This document shows positions 33,722 to 45,018 of a stretch of 64,000 nt of DNA, one piece after another. This stretch comes from Hypholoma sublateritium FD-334 SS-4 (Eukaryota; Basidiomycota; Agaricomycetes; Agaricales; Strophariaceae): assembly GCA_000827495.1 (NCBI GenBank), contig KN817540.1:314480-378479 (forward strand), read 5' to 3'. Within the stretch, counting starts at the first letter, position 1; every line of letters starts with the position of its first letter. The notes beneath the pieces were generated by a model. That model did not search any database, was not told where the DNA came from, and saw only the letters and a program-made list of their open reading frames with translations. Made by a program: the position numbers and the translations under genes.

Positions 33722-35654
33722 TTAGTACACCAAGGTGGTCAAGCCCCCGACCAGGAGAGCGGATATACAAGTCAAGACAGGGCCTACTGCCCCAACATAA
33801 ATCGAATACGCAGCGCTGGTGGTGGTGCTCTTCGAAGTTGAGGTCGACTTACTGGTACTGGTGGCCTTGGTACCAGACGCGCTTGTCACAGCATTGGTAA
33901 CCAACCCGCTTGTGTCGTTGAGCGCAAAAGGTTGGTTCCAGAGAATGTACGCCTCGCCCATAAAGGCAGGCTCGCCCGCATTCAAGAACGCCAGGTATTT
34001 CCCGGTGGGGTCACCATAGACGGAGGCAACGGCGGCGACGTTAGGGTATAGCTCCTCGACATAGGCGGATTCGCCGGAGGCGGACGCATTGAGGGTCATG
34101 GCGAAATCGAGGGCGTTTTGGATAGTAGTTCCGTTGCCGGAGGTCTTGTTCCATGCCGTTGATGTGGGATCGACGTATGTTTCGATGCGCGCATTTGTCT
34201 AAAGAGAACCATTGGTTAGACTGACTTAAGATTATGGATTGGTGGCTCAAGCGTACAATCATGGCAGCAAGATTATAGGCATGGTAATGGTAGGGGCGAG
34301 TGCGCACTGCTTCGAGAGGCTATAAACAATAACGTCATAAAGCAAATTCTGACTGAGGTTTTTCATAGAACAAAACCTACCTGATCCCCATCGGCAGAAA
34401 TTTGGCCGAGGAAGAGAGTATCGAAATACGTGTTGGTGGCATTCTTAGCGCCAGCGCTATCGTTCACCAACATTTTCAAAGCAGCGAGTTGGTTGTAATA
34501 GAAGGTCCCGTGGTTACTGTCGAATTCAAATCCGCAGTTCAGCAGGGCGATGAAATGGAAGAGTAGGATAACTCACTTAGGGGCGACGCTCTCTTCTACA
34601 GCGATCTTGGCAGTTTCGAGCCAAGTAATGTACTCGTTTGTCCAAGAAATCAGCTGGGTGTCTAGATCGCTTGTCCAGAGAGTACTGTTGCCCTTGCGTA
34701 GGATGAGGACCGCAGTGGTGACTTTGGCCATGGCTTTGAGATCACTGGAAAACGCGGTTCTAGTAAGTTCTACTTGGCACACGTGTAGAACACCCACAGG
34801 ACACCAGTGTGGGTACCAATTTGGCCATCGGGACCTCTTTGCATCTGGGCATAATTGAGATTTGGGTTCATCCCTGTATCGGACTGCAGGAACCATGTTT
34901 GGAGGAAGGAAACTGAGATAGAAACGTTACACGTGAGATTGGGCATTTATTAAAATATTGGTTGAATCGTACGCACCGACGTTGCTTTCGAAGGTGGATT
35001 TCGCGCTGGCGTCGGTGGCAAATGACCAAGCTAAGGTGTTATAAAAAACCGCCTCGGACATATCTTGGAAGGCGCCAACATCGTCCACGAGTCGAACATC
35101 CGGGTTAAACTGCCCGTCCCGGCTTACATAGGGACAGGTGACCCAGACTGTCCGCAAGGCCGCAGCCGCAGTCAGGCTTCCGCGTGTCGGCACATTTGGG
35201 AGAGTGTAGAAGCTGCTCACTTTGCTCAGGAGTGAGTGCAGTGGTGTTCCCAACGCCGCTGCAATCTGGCCACCAACTAAATACAAGGCGGTTTCAACCT
35301 CGGTTCTGAAGAGGATGTTGAATTCTTCCTACTATGGTGCCCAACTCATATAGTCGTGTTTGTCGCCAGAGGGCGGTGTAATGGTTTTATTCATTACAGC
35401 TGAAACAAGCAAAACAATTAGCACGCAGGTAGCAAGGTGCAGGACAGAATCGTACTCCATGGGCCTCCAATTGCCGTTGAGCTCGCCCAGGCAGTGATGG
35501 TCGCCTGAGCTTGTTCCGTGTTGTTGGTGAAAGCACCGGCGAGAATGTAGTCTGGATCTACAAAGTCATTCGCGTAGGCGGTGAAGGAGACCTTTGCTGC
35601 AGCAGCGCATATTACAGAAAGGACAGCTGTACAGTGAAAGAAGGTGGGGCGCAT
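33722..35654 (-). CDS. Alginate-lyase-family (PF05426-like) secreted protein with probable GPI anchor
   Basis: Start set at 35652-35654, giving the signal peptide MRPTFFHCTAVLSVICAAAA. After intron 1 the frame reads MNKTITPPSGDKHDYMSWAP, then YWWPDC across a second intron. WVTCPYVSRDGQFNPD, SEAVFYNTLAWSFAT, TWFLQSDTGMNPNLNYAQMQ, NNHGTFYYNQLAAL, RTRPYHYHAYNLAAMI and PNVAAVASVYGDPTGKYL follow. The SGDKHDYMSW and NNHGTFYD-like motifs are those of the alpha/alpha-toroid alginate lyase / polysaccharide lyase superfamily. The C terminus has a Ser/Thr-rich stretch (about 33815-33870) followed by a hydrophobic tail ending LTTLVY, consistent with GPI anchoring. The real substrate in fungi is unknown and may be a uronic-acid cell-wall or mucilage polymer. 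Confidence 0.82.
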
Positions 35655-35830
35655 CCTGAGTGCGTGTTGGAGAAAGCGAGAACGGTATTGAGGTGGTGGT
35701 TGTGGTACAAACTGGAGAAAAATGGTCGTCTTCAAATCCGTGAAGGCCGGCGTTGTTGAATGCCAAGCGTTCCAAGGAGAATGAATGGCCGCCAGCCTCC
35801 GCCAGCCTGTGTATTTATCAATGTCATGCC

Positions 35831-35862
35831 GGCACGGTCTGGCACGGTCTGGCACGGGCTGG
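35831..35862 (+). repeat. Short tandem repeat, unit GGCACGGTCT
   Basis: Two exact copies followed by a variant GGCACGGGCT and a partial GG. Confidence 0.8.
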
Positions 35863-36442
35863 TTATTCTAATTATAATTGCTGTATTTTAACGCACCAGC
35901 AACGAGAATATCGGCCTGTAATACATCTTGAGAAGGCCGCTAATTGCAGAGAGCCTGTGCTCGACATGAACATGAGTTTTGAACAAGTGACGGACGAATC
36001 CCGGCCCGGGTGTACTTGAGCCGAAGTGAGGGTTCCGTGCCGCCCGGCGGATCAATTATCGGGCCTCGGCTGAGTCGGCTCACTTTGACAATGAGAAGAT
36101 TTTGGCCAATAGCAGTGGAAAGTACAAAGGCAAAGCAAAATGAAAGCAGACCAGCAGCCTGGGGCCACCATGTCAGTGGCTTTTTTCTGTGCCATCTGGA
36201 GCTGATCTTCTACTCATCCAAGAAGATATTCGAATATCCTACAAACAGTCTTGTAAGTTGTCCCCGCTTTTTAACATCAAAAGCACATCGTTCAATATTT
36301 TAATCCTACTCTATAAGTCTTTTGTGGCACAAGCGTGCTTCGAATTTGATTGTGTCGCCTAACCACTTAGCCGTGGCCCAACAGTTAATCAGCGGTTGGT
36401 GGCCAATTCGTGCCACCGTGCCACATTGAACAGTCCTTTTGG

Positions 36443-36450
36443 TATAAAAG
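36443..36450 (+). promoter_or_regulatory. TATA box of the Clp1-like gene
   Basis: TATAAAAG, 59 nt before the ATG at 36502. Confidence 0.55.
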
Positions 36451-36501
36451 TAGCGCTCGAAAGGCATTTTATCTTTCATCCTCATTTTTACCTCTCGGTC
36501 T

Positions 36502-37777
36502 ATGTCCTCCACAGTTCCAGCCTTGTCGCTTCTACACAACCTTGATGGTTGGAGCAACTTCGAACGCGAAATTGACCGCGCTATCTTGGTTGGCGTTGCG
36601 CCTGATCGCGAAGAGCTGCTCATTAGCAAACAGACTATAGAAGAGATTAGACACGTTTTAAAGTTACGAGTGGACTCAGTGTCTGGGTATGCATTGTTTC
36701 CCAAAATTGAATCAACATGTAGAGCTCATTCTTTATGCTTTTAACAGACATTGGCTTCACCACGTTCAGAAACGCGAAAACGTCAGGCTTCAAAATGCCA
36801 CAACCCGACTGTCTATCTGCAACCTTGGTCAAGTTAATGAAACCGTTGCTAGTGCCACAACCGCCGCTATGTATATAGTCCGCCGTGCGGAAGGGTCTCC
36901 TGCCATGTCGATCTCGACCGAATCTACAGAGACAAGCAATGCTATCACACTGGAACCTACCTCGATAGATCTGTCGAGCGCCCTTATTTCCCCTCGACCA
37001 CTAGGACCAACACATATTTTAATTGCACATGCCATACCATCTCAGCCAATCGTCAAAGGGGCCACCGTCAGGCGGCAACGCGTGCCTTCCATCCACGCCG
37101 AGACGGTGGAAATGCCTATCAACGACTTGCTTTTCCTCCTCAACGTGCCGAATATATCATACGAGTACTCTCTTGCGCTACACGGAACCATTTTACCGCG
37201 CCGCAAAATGGACCAACTTCCTCATGTATCAATGGCTGTCCCACACCTCAAGACTTTCCCCGAAACTGTTGTCTACATCCACACAAAAAATCAAGCTGCT
37301 TTATTCCGTGCTCTCATCCCCGAGTGGGCTCGCGATGTCATGTACCCTCTCCCACTTCCTCCCAGCCCCAACATATCTCTCGGCGATGTCGACGAATACG
37401 CACCATCCTCTCTGTGCTGCGCGCGATCGCCTTCTCTCCCTAATATCAGGCGCCTATTCAAATCGAGTGTTTTTTCAGGATCAAAAACATGGACCAAATC
37501 CGATATCTCAGCCCCACTCGCGTTTCAGGAAAATATGGACCGCTCTGTCAATACCATAGGCATTGAATTGGCGGAGGCCGCTGGACGGCAGTCGAACGCA
37601 GGTGGTGTAGATGATATTCTATCCGAAATCGTCGAGGCGCTTGATGCGTTGAGCGATAACTTGTCGTACATCGGATATTTCAACAAAGGCCTGTGGAACG
37701 AGTTGAATGTATATCGCAGCATAGTTCTGTATGCAACCTCTTACCGGGCCAGAGTTCCGCTAGAAGATGAGGCATAA
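36502..37777 (+). CDS. Probable clampless1 (Clp1)-like protein
   Basis: Two exons (36502-36686 and 36748-37777) encode about 400 residues. The N terminus MSSTVPALSLLHNLDGWSNF, with the following ILVGVAPDREELL and RVDSVSGHWLHHVQKRE, resembles the N-terminal region of basidiomycete Clp1-like proteins. The C terminus has IPEWARDVMYPLPLPPSPN and LDALSDNLSYIGYFNKGLW. In Coprinopsis, Clp1 acts under the A mating-type homeodomain pathway and is needed for clamp cell formation. Many Agaricomycetes also have several Clp1-like copies of unknown role. The assignment is from remembered family character, not a search. No signal peptide or membrane helix is seen, and there is no mating-type gene nearby. 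Confidence 0.5.
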
Positions 37778-38231
37778 GGTGGTAGCTGACATGGAGCGAG
37801 CGCTATGCCTGTTTGCTTAAATGCTCGGACTATTTAGGCGTAAACTTGACTCTGAAAATGCGAGCTTGCAGCGTTTCATCGGACTCATTATCCAATTTCA
37901 AGCTCAAGTAACTCGAAGTAACTGTATTTTTGACTATTCCTCCATCACACTTTTCTGTATAATAATTACAACGTTCATCAGTAGTAGAGACTCCAATGTA
38001 TCCATCTGTTAATTTCACCAAGATTGTACCGGGGTATAAATTCTGTAAAGAGCATTAAACGCAAAATAGGGGCTTCCGCGCCCAAATCCGGCAACGGCCA
38101 CGAACGCGAACGCGTCGTGCGACGTGCGGGCCGCGCGCGGGCTGCGTCGCCGCGTGGCCGTAACCTCTTCTGAAATTAGTAGATCACGGACACGTCGAAC
38201 CCAGCTCTCTTTCACCTCTATCCATAATCCT
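37778..38231. other. Intergenic, promoter of the GH5 gene
   Basis: GC-rich patch at about 38090-38160 near the right end. Nothing else recognised. Confidence 0.4.
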
Positions 38232-41200
38232 ATGTCTCCTCCCTCCAGTCTCGATGCCTCGTTCGTTTTTGTTGAAAACCATAGACCAAGGTCCACTTCA
38301 CCTCTAGCCAAGGTGCAAAGCACGTCATTCAAGAAGGAGCAGACGCAGGTATCTTATTTACTTCGCAGCTTTTTGCAATCGTTTTCATATTCATGCAAGT
38401 TGGTTATATCTAGGCATTCCATCCTTCAAAGGACCTCTCATATTGGCCTGGATCCACGCCTTCATACGCGCATGATTGGTCTCCTCAAGCAACGGGCGGT
38501 GGGCTTAAGATAGCAGGCCGCCATTTCGTGGACGGATACGGACGGGTTTGCAGTTTGCGGGGCGTCAATCTATCGGGCTCGTGTAAAACGTATGTGTCGA
38601 GAGCCAAGCTCTTGTATGGAAGCAAGCTGAATTAATCTTCGCTTCGTAGCCCTGTTGACCACGATCATAATAACTTTCCTGGGGACCACCGGACAGTAAC
38701 TTTTGTCGGACGCCCTTTCCCTCTGGAGGAGGCCCACGAACACTTTTCACGGCTCAGACGATGGGGCCTAACATTCAGTATGTGTTCTTATTGTCAATGA
38801 GGGCCTTCTATCTCATTTCATTGTAGTTCGTTTTCTGGTAACATGGGAAGCCGTCGAACACGAAGGACCGTAAGTTGCCATAATTCCTTTTGTCCCAACA
38901 GGCAGCCACATATTAACATATCATGACCCAGAGGCATATACGACTTGGATTATCTTGCCTATATCCGCAGCCTACTCGGGTTACTTCCGCAATACGGTCT
39001 AACCGCCTTCGTCTCGTTGCATCAGGACGTGTGGTCGCGCTATTGCGGCGGCTCTGGCGCGCCGGCGTGGACCCTTGAATGTGTTGGGTTCGATCTACAT
39101 GCGATAGAGGACGCAGGTGCTGCTTGGCTACACGGACAGCGGGGTGGCGGTCACGTTGAAGCAGAGCGTGGGTTATGGCCGTGCGGATACCAGAAACTCT
39201 CTGCGGCGACAATGGCGTGAGTCCTGTTCCTTTCCCCAACCATCAATACTCATATCAGACTCAGAACACTGTTTTGGGCTGGGGATATATTCGCTCCCAA
39301 GCTACTTGTGAAGAACCAGCGCAATCAGGATGTGCCGATCCAGCAATTTTTGCAGGGCGCATTTCTCGACATGTGGGCCGTAGTTGCTCAGGCTGTCGGG
39401 GATCTTGACGGAGTACTCGGATTCCAGGTATGTAGGTGTAAAAGTCACATTTTTGTCACTGACCGGAATTACAGATTATGAATGAGCCCCATAGGGGCTA
39501 CATCAACGTCCCATCGCTACATTCTTTCGATTATAATACTGATTTACACTTATCACACGTTCGTACGTCGCTTCCTGGCCTTTTTCTAAGATCTAGTCGA
39601 TGTTGATATTCTTTCTCGTCCAGCTTCTGCGTTTGAATCTTTCCAACTAGGTGCTGGACACCCGACACTCGTTTCAACGTGGACGCGATCGTTCCCGATG
39701 CCTACAAAGCACACTTCACATACCCTTCTGAATACTTCAAAAACCAAAGCATGGCGACCCGATGGTCCTACCCAAGGGCGCTGCCTATGGGAATATCACG
39801 ATGTTTGGAGATGGAATAACGTCACCGACAAAGCTGTCCCCCTTCGCGAAAATTATTTCCGCCAACACCCCGACAGCGGGCGTAAGGTATTCTGATTATG
39901 CTATCATAAAAGGAAATTGGATTGACTGTGATTCTTAGATTGAGTGGTACACTGACCTATACTTTCCCTTTGCGAAGCGTTGGGCTGAGCGGGTGAGGAA
40001 TGTATCCTCGGACTCGAAATTAGTCTTCCTAGAACCTATTCCTAACGAGGTCAGTACATTCAGATTTCGTAACATAGTTCTACGACCTCAATGTTTATAC
40101 GTACAATCCAGTTCGCTCCAGATTCCTGGACGGAAGAGCGGCGCCCCTCGAATATGGTTTTCGCTCCCCACTGGTAGGCATAAGTTCTTCAGGGGGTGTT
40201 TGACGATACTTACCGTCATGATCATGATAGGTACGACTTGAACTCTCTCTTCAACAAGGCCTTTGGGAATTTCTCGGTCAACGTGCAGGGACTTTCTAGG
40301 GTACACCATTCCATCTAACCTCATTATCACTACTGACGTTGGAACATGGAACAGGGAATGTTTCCACTCAAGGCTTTCTACTGGGGTCAGAAAGGCGCCC
40401 GGGAGAATTTCACGTTACAGATTCGTAACATTGTCGAGAACGGATACCGATCGTTGGGGGAGATGCCAGTAATTATCGGAGAATGTGGAATACCTATGGA
40501 TATGAAGTAAGCGTTCCTTTTGCTGTTAGTCGGTACACCTTACAGGGAACATAGCAAAGGTGAAGCGTTCAAAACGGGCAACTTTATTTACCAAATGCGG
40601 ATGATGGACGCCATGCTCACGGCTCTCGAGAAGGCGCTTATCGGATTCACGTAGGGTCTTACGATACCCCCTTCTCTCATTTCATTGACCCGTGTATTTA
40701 GACTATGGAACTACAATCCTTATAACAACGACGAACGCGGCGACGACTGGAACGGCGAAAACTTCTCCTGGTTCAGCCGACAACGGGCGTCCCCTCCCGC
40801 GGAGCTCTCGTTTGAACAAACATCAGCCGGGCTGGACGAGGGTGCACGCATCCTCCCTGCCATCGTCCGACCGTACCCCGCGAAAACGGCCGGCATTCCG
40901 CTGCGCTTCGACTACGAAATGAGCAAGGGAAGCCTCACGTTCGAGTGGGCAAACCCTGAAGAGGCCGGGAGTGGCGCTGCCATCTCCGCCCCGGGCTCGA
41001 GCAGCGTATTTGATCCCCCGCGTGTCCTGCAGTATCCCCTCAGATCGCGCGAGACGGAGATCTTCATGCCTGCGCAGCTGACCCGCTCCCGCACGGTCGT
41101 CGTGGGCGGACTGAAAAAAGGGGACAGGTGGTTCCACGACGCGGAGAAGCAGACCGTGTTCATCGTCACGCAGGACACGACGCCTGGTGTTAAACATAAG

Positions 41201-41335
41201 ATCGTTATCTTTGTCCTCCCGTCTCCCCGCCCCGCCTTCGTTGTGAATGACGTCTGGAGTGACTACGGATTATATATCCGCTCGAGCATGATTATCTTGT
41301 TGGCGATTGCATTTTACTTCCTGCGCTCTGTTTAG
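38232..41335 (+). CDS. GH5 (GH5_12-like) beta-glucosidase, EGCrP2-type steryl/ceramide glucosidase
   Basis: Many exons. Exon 1 encodes MSPPSSLDASFVFVENHRPR. The catalytic region follows: RHFVDGYGRVCSLRGVNLSG (about 38510-38575), RRWGLTFIRFLVTWEAVEH, DYLAYIRSLLGLLPQYGL, FVSLHQDVWSRYCGGSGAP (about 39010-39070), GAAWLHGQRGGGHVEAERG and WPCGYQKLSAATM. The acid/base Glu is in FQIMNEPHRGY (about 39470-39500). PHWYDLNSLFNK follows, and the nucleophile Glu is in VIIGECGIPMD (about 40470-40505). FTLWNYNPYNND lies near 40690-40730. A beta-sandwich part fills the last exon, and a hydrophobic helix (SSMIILLAIAFYFLRSV) ends the protein. Fungal GH5_12 enzymes hydrolyse ergosteryl glucoside or glucosylceramide. 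The C-terminal helix suggests membrane attachment. Confidence 0.88.
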
Positions 41336-41652
41336 TGGGTCCCTTCCAATGAAGTCCTTTTATTTCATAGACCTACATAATTTATCCCAAGCTATCGGAC
41401 AATTTCTACTAATATATCGTACTGTCTGTTTCTTTGATGCCGTTTGTATACTGGCAAAGTCTGTTAAACGTTATACAGCGTTAAAGTGGTGCTTTTCGAA
41501 GCAGCGATCATGTGACTCGCCTGCATATCAACAGACTCTAAAGCTCCCGGGCCATTTCTAATATCGCTCACTCGATTCTCCGAGTCGTTTGGTTGAAACG
41601 CGAACACTTCAGCTCCTGATTCGAACGACTGAAGCCTGGAGGCAGAGACAAT
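41336..41652. other. Short intergenic region
   Basis: Upstream flank of the first Kelch-type gene. No feature recognised. Confidence 0.4.
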
Positions 41653-43357
41653 ATGGCAAACAACAGCTTCGCCAATATCGCCTCCGGGTCAGCATCAAGC
41701 GCGTCTCCTCGAAAACGACCCACTGCCCGAATGCATGCAGCGAGGTTGAGACCTACCCGGCAATTCAGAGCTTCAGGGACCTCACGAAGTGCAAATGGCG
41801 CGGTTCCAAAGGTTGGTAAGATTCAACTTTGCGATCTATCTCTGTGATTTACGCATCTTCAAGCCTTCGCAGGCGGTGAAATACGCTAAGGGTGACTGTC
41901 CACCCTACAACGACTGGGGTAGCATTTTAGAAGATGTTCACAACCAAAAGATATATATGTTTGGAGGAACACGCCCCGATGACAATTTGTGCTATCCTAC
42001 CGCCGATTTCTATTGCTGCGACGTTCAAACTATGAAATGGATCAACCTCACAGTGAGTGCGGCAGCAAACTATGTTATTTGTACGTCCGCTGCTTATAAT
42101 TCTCTTCTAAAAGAACAGCCTCATATACAGAAAACCTTCGGACCCGTTCTCTGAAGTGGAACGGCGACCAGCTAGAAAGAAATTGCCGCGGCTTTCCTAT
42201 CCGGGATGCACACTTCTCCGTATTCATGACTCCAGTTTTGCTTTTATCTTCGGTGGATACGATGCTTCCTTGGAGAAGTCACACTCTGGCGCTATCATCG
42301 TTGACCTTGAATCTCGTGCTTGGTGGAACTTGCCGATCGAAGGAAGAAATATCTCAGCTCGTATCGACCCTTCTGTGGTGGCCATTGGCAACAAAGTCTA
42401 CATCTTCGGAGGCTACCGCCAGTTTGGAGACGACCCGAAACCTCACAATAGTTTGAGCATAGCCGAGTACCTACCAGATCAAGGAATCTGGAAATGGGCT
42501 GTTCAGGATGAACCATACTCGGCCCCTGTGCCTGTAGGTCATGTTTTCGGGCGAGCGTGTCCTGTCTACAACGGGACGAAGATACTGTTGACTCCTGGTA
42601 GGCTGACAGACGATAACGTGAGCCAGTACATGCTTATAAATTGATATGCTGATTGATTTTCGTACTCTAGCCCATTCATTTCTCGCAAAATAACATTTTC
42701 TTCTATCATACAACACACAAGCGATTTCAGTTGGCGACTGCGGATTTCACGGGTGATTTCCCGCGGAATATTTCATTTTATTCATTGGGAAGACTTCAGC
42801 TTGGTGCTGCCACCATGCCCAATCCATCTCCCGCCAGAACGGCGAGTTCCCATCTGGAAATCCACGTTCCTGTCCAGTCCAAACGCCCGCGAGGTCGACC
42901 AAGAAAGTACGCTCCTGCTGCAGAACTTCCAGCCACGGCTCCCCCGGCACTTATCTCTGCACCTGCGACAGCTTCCGTCGTCTCCGTCTCGTCGTCCGTC
43001 TATGTATGTGCATGGGTCCCTGTACCAAACACGGAGTATATCGCGCCCGAGGTCTGGCAACTGCACCTCAGCCCGGACGAGCTCGTCGAGTGTATGGGTG
43101 TAAGCCAGAAAATCTCGGACCTCGATTGTGACTTCCAAGGGTGCATGACGGTTTCCGGTGGGCGCCTGCGAATTCTGGGGACGGCGCCAGTTGCGGTGGC
43201 ACCGACTCCGAGTGCAGGTACGAAGCGACGTCGTCTCGGGGGTGAGGTTGATTCGGGCAGTGAGGAGGATTCAGAGGACGATGGGGCTGGACTCGGTGGT
43301 GCAACGTGGAATATCTTCTTCGATATAGATTTGTTACATACATTAAGTCAAACTTGA
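41653..43357 (+). CDS. Kelch-type propeller protein A with AT-hook
   Basis: Exons approximately 41653-41813, 41874-42051, 42118-42617 and 42671-43357. The basic N terminus MANNSFANIASGSASSASPR leads into AVKYAKGDCPPYNDWGS, and then Kelch-like blades: KIYMFGGTRPDDNLCY, FAFIFGGYDASLEKSHSG and KVYIFGGYRQFGDDPKPHN, each followed by a W-x-W/L strand. After GRLTDDN the last exon encodes a low-complexity linker with KRPRGRPRKYAP, a textbook AT-hook core (about 42880-42915). A C-terminal globular part follows (YVCAWVPVPNTEYIAPEVWQ), then KRRRLGGEVDSGSEEDSEDD and WNIFFDIDLLHT. The combination suggests a nuclear DNA-associated propeller protein; that is inference. It is a paralogue of protein B downstream. 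Confidence 0.75.
42883..42915 (+). other. AT-hook-encoding segment
   Basis: Encodes KRPRGRPRKYA. The RGRP core flanked by basic residues and prolines is the minor-groove AT-hook motif. It lies in the part of protein A where protein B has an unrelated sequence. Confidence 0.7.
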
Positions 43358-45018
43358 ATTTATCTTAAGTGCTGTTTGTCGACTGTTTGCATCTTGTAGG
43401 TCACCAAGTACTCATTGATTAGTCTTCTGTAGTTGAATTGTAGTCAGATAGCTAGGGACTTTGTACATGTCGTGTAATGACCATGTTCCTGTATACCTAA
43501 ACATGCTATGAGCTATTACACTTAGAGTGAGGGCCATTGAGCCATTCAGTGGATACACGGAACAGTTATCAAGTCTGTTGTTTATTCGATGGCTTTTACT
43601 CATTTGCAAATAAATTCTCATCAAATAATATTCGAGACTGGGTACATTTGCATTACACCGATAGACGATATCCGTGCTCGGGGGCGCGCGCCGGGGTACC
43701 AGTGCCAGGCGCTGTAGCAGGAGCGCGGTGGGTCAGAAACTCGCGTAAGCACCGGAGATTGCGCAGGCGTCGTGGATGCGTTGCTGGGCATTGAAAGTGC
43801 GCTTCGTAGCTTGCGCGGGAGCCAAGGTGACTGTGAATCTGAACCTCAGCGGCGGCTGGGACGGCTGGGACGCGAAACACAACTTTGCAGCTCTTATTTC
43901 GCGTTCGGCGGGGAATAAAGACGGCCAGAGCACTCAGAAGTCACGCAGCAGCCGGGACATGGGCTATGATCCTGAAGCGTGTATCACGGTACCTGGTGGG
44001 TCCCGGAAGGTGTGAATGGCGGCTTTGGCGCGACTCTGAATCGCGAACTCCGAAGCGCGTGTTTCGGGTCCGGCGCACGCTGGAATATAAGAACGACGAC
44101 TAGCCGAGACGCGAAACGCGAGCTTCGTATCTCGCGCTGGTCGGCGGTGCATCACACGAGCTCCGCAGGTCTCGTATTCGGTGGGCGGCGGAGTGGCGGT
44201 GCCGACGGCGGGGGAATCATGAATGGGTGGGCTCCAGCAAGGTGGTCAGGTCTGGAGGGGCAGCAAGTATGTCAAACGGAGCCCGCTCAATCATTTCAGC
44301 CCGCGCGAGTCTCTAGGTCTCGTTTGTCATGGTCCAGGCTGGGCGGAGGCGGTGGATGATTATCGATTATTAATGGAGCTTGTACGAGCACTACAAGGTC
44401 GCGCGCGGTGGTACGGTATGTTTCGGTCCTGGGAAATGCACGCAGGCGTCACGACACCCGCGCATCGGATTCAGCCAGGGTCATGAGAAGGCGCCAGCAG
44501 CGGGAGGGGAACGGCGGTAGAGGCGAATAACGACGGCAGCGTCGTAGACTCGCATGAGGCGGCGTGATATGGCTATCGCTATATGGGTGGTGGCAAGGAG
44601 GAAGTGTACATGTCTTGACCTTGAATATTTTGATATGAACAGGAGCGAGGACACCTGGCGGGTTGCTGGCGTGCGCTTTGCGTGGTGGACGTCTCGACGT
44701 CCGAGTTGTTGACTGGTTGTCACGGTAGCAGCGACCATGCAGGGAGATGTCGGCCTTCCCTCAGTGAGCGGCGGTGGTGTACAGGGAACACTTTGCAATC
44801 GGCGCCGTACATGCTTCCCGGACTCTTTGGGAAGGACAATCTACAAAATCAAACGAGAGGGATGTGACTTGGATGTGACGGAGTGCCTTCTTACGACTGA
44901 GTTCAAACTGAGTTTTGAACTCAAATTGAACCTCAGCGGCATTGAAGATCTTTTGAGCCAACCTTTATCCTCCTGTAACGTCCTGTTTACCACCCAAATC
45001 TTCTGCAGCCTATCAATC
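43358..45018. other. Intergenic between the Kelch paralogues
   Basis: GC-rich and locally repetitive: short motifs such as GACGCGAAAC and AACCTCAGCGGC recur at 43841, 43868, 44107 and 44930. Open frames exist in several directions but none shows a domain or a consistent splice pattern. It could hold a decayed gene; this cannot be shown. Confidence 0.35.

Larger units (their letters stand above)
35655..36501. other. Divergent intergenic region
   Basis: Shared upstream region of the alginate-lyase-family gene (-) and the Clp1-like gene (+). It holds three imperfect copies of a 10-bp unit at 35831-35862 and a TATA box at the right end. Confidence 0.4.
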
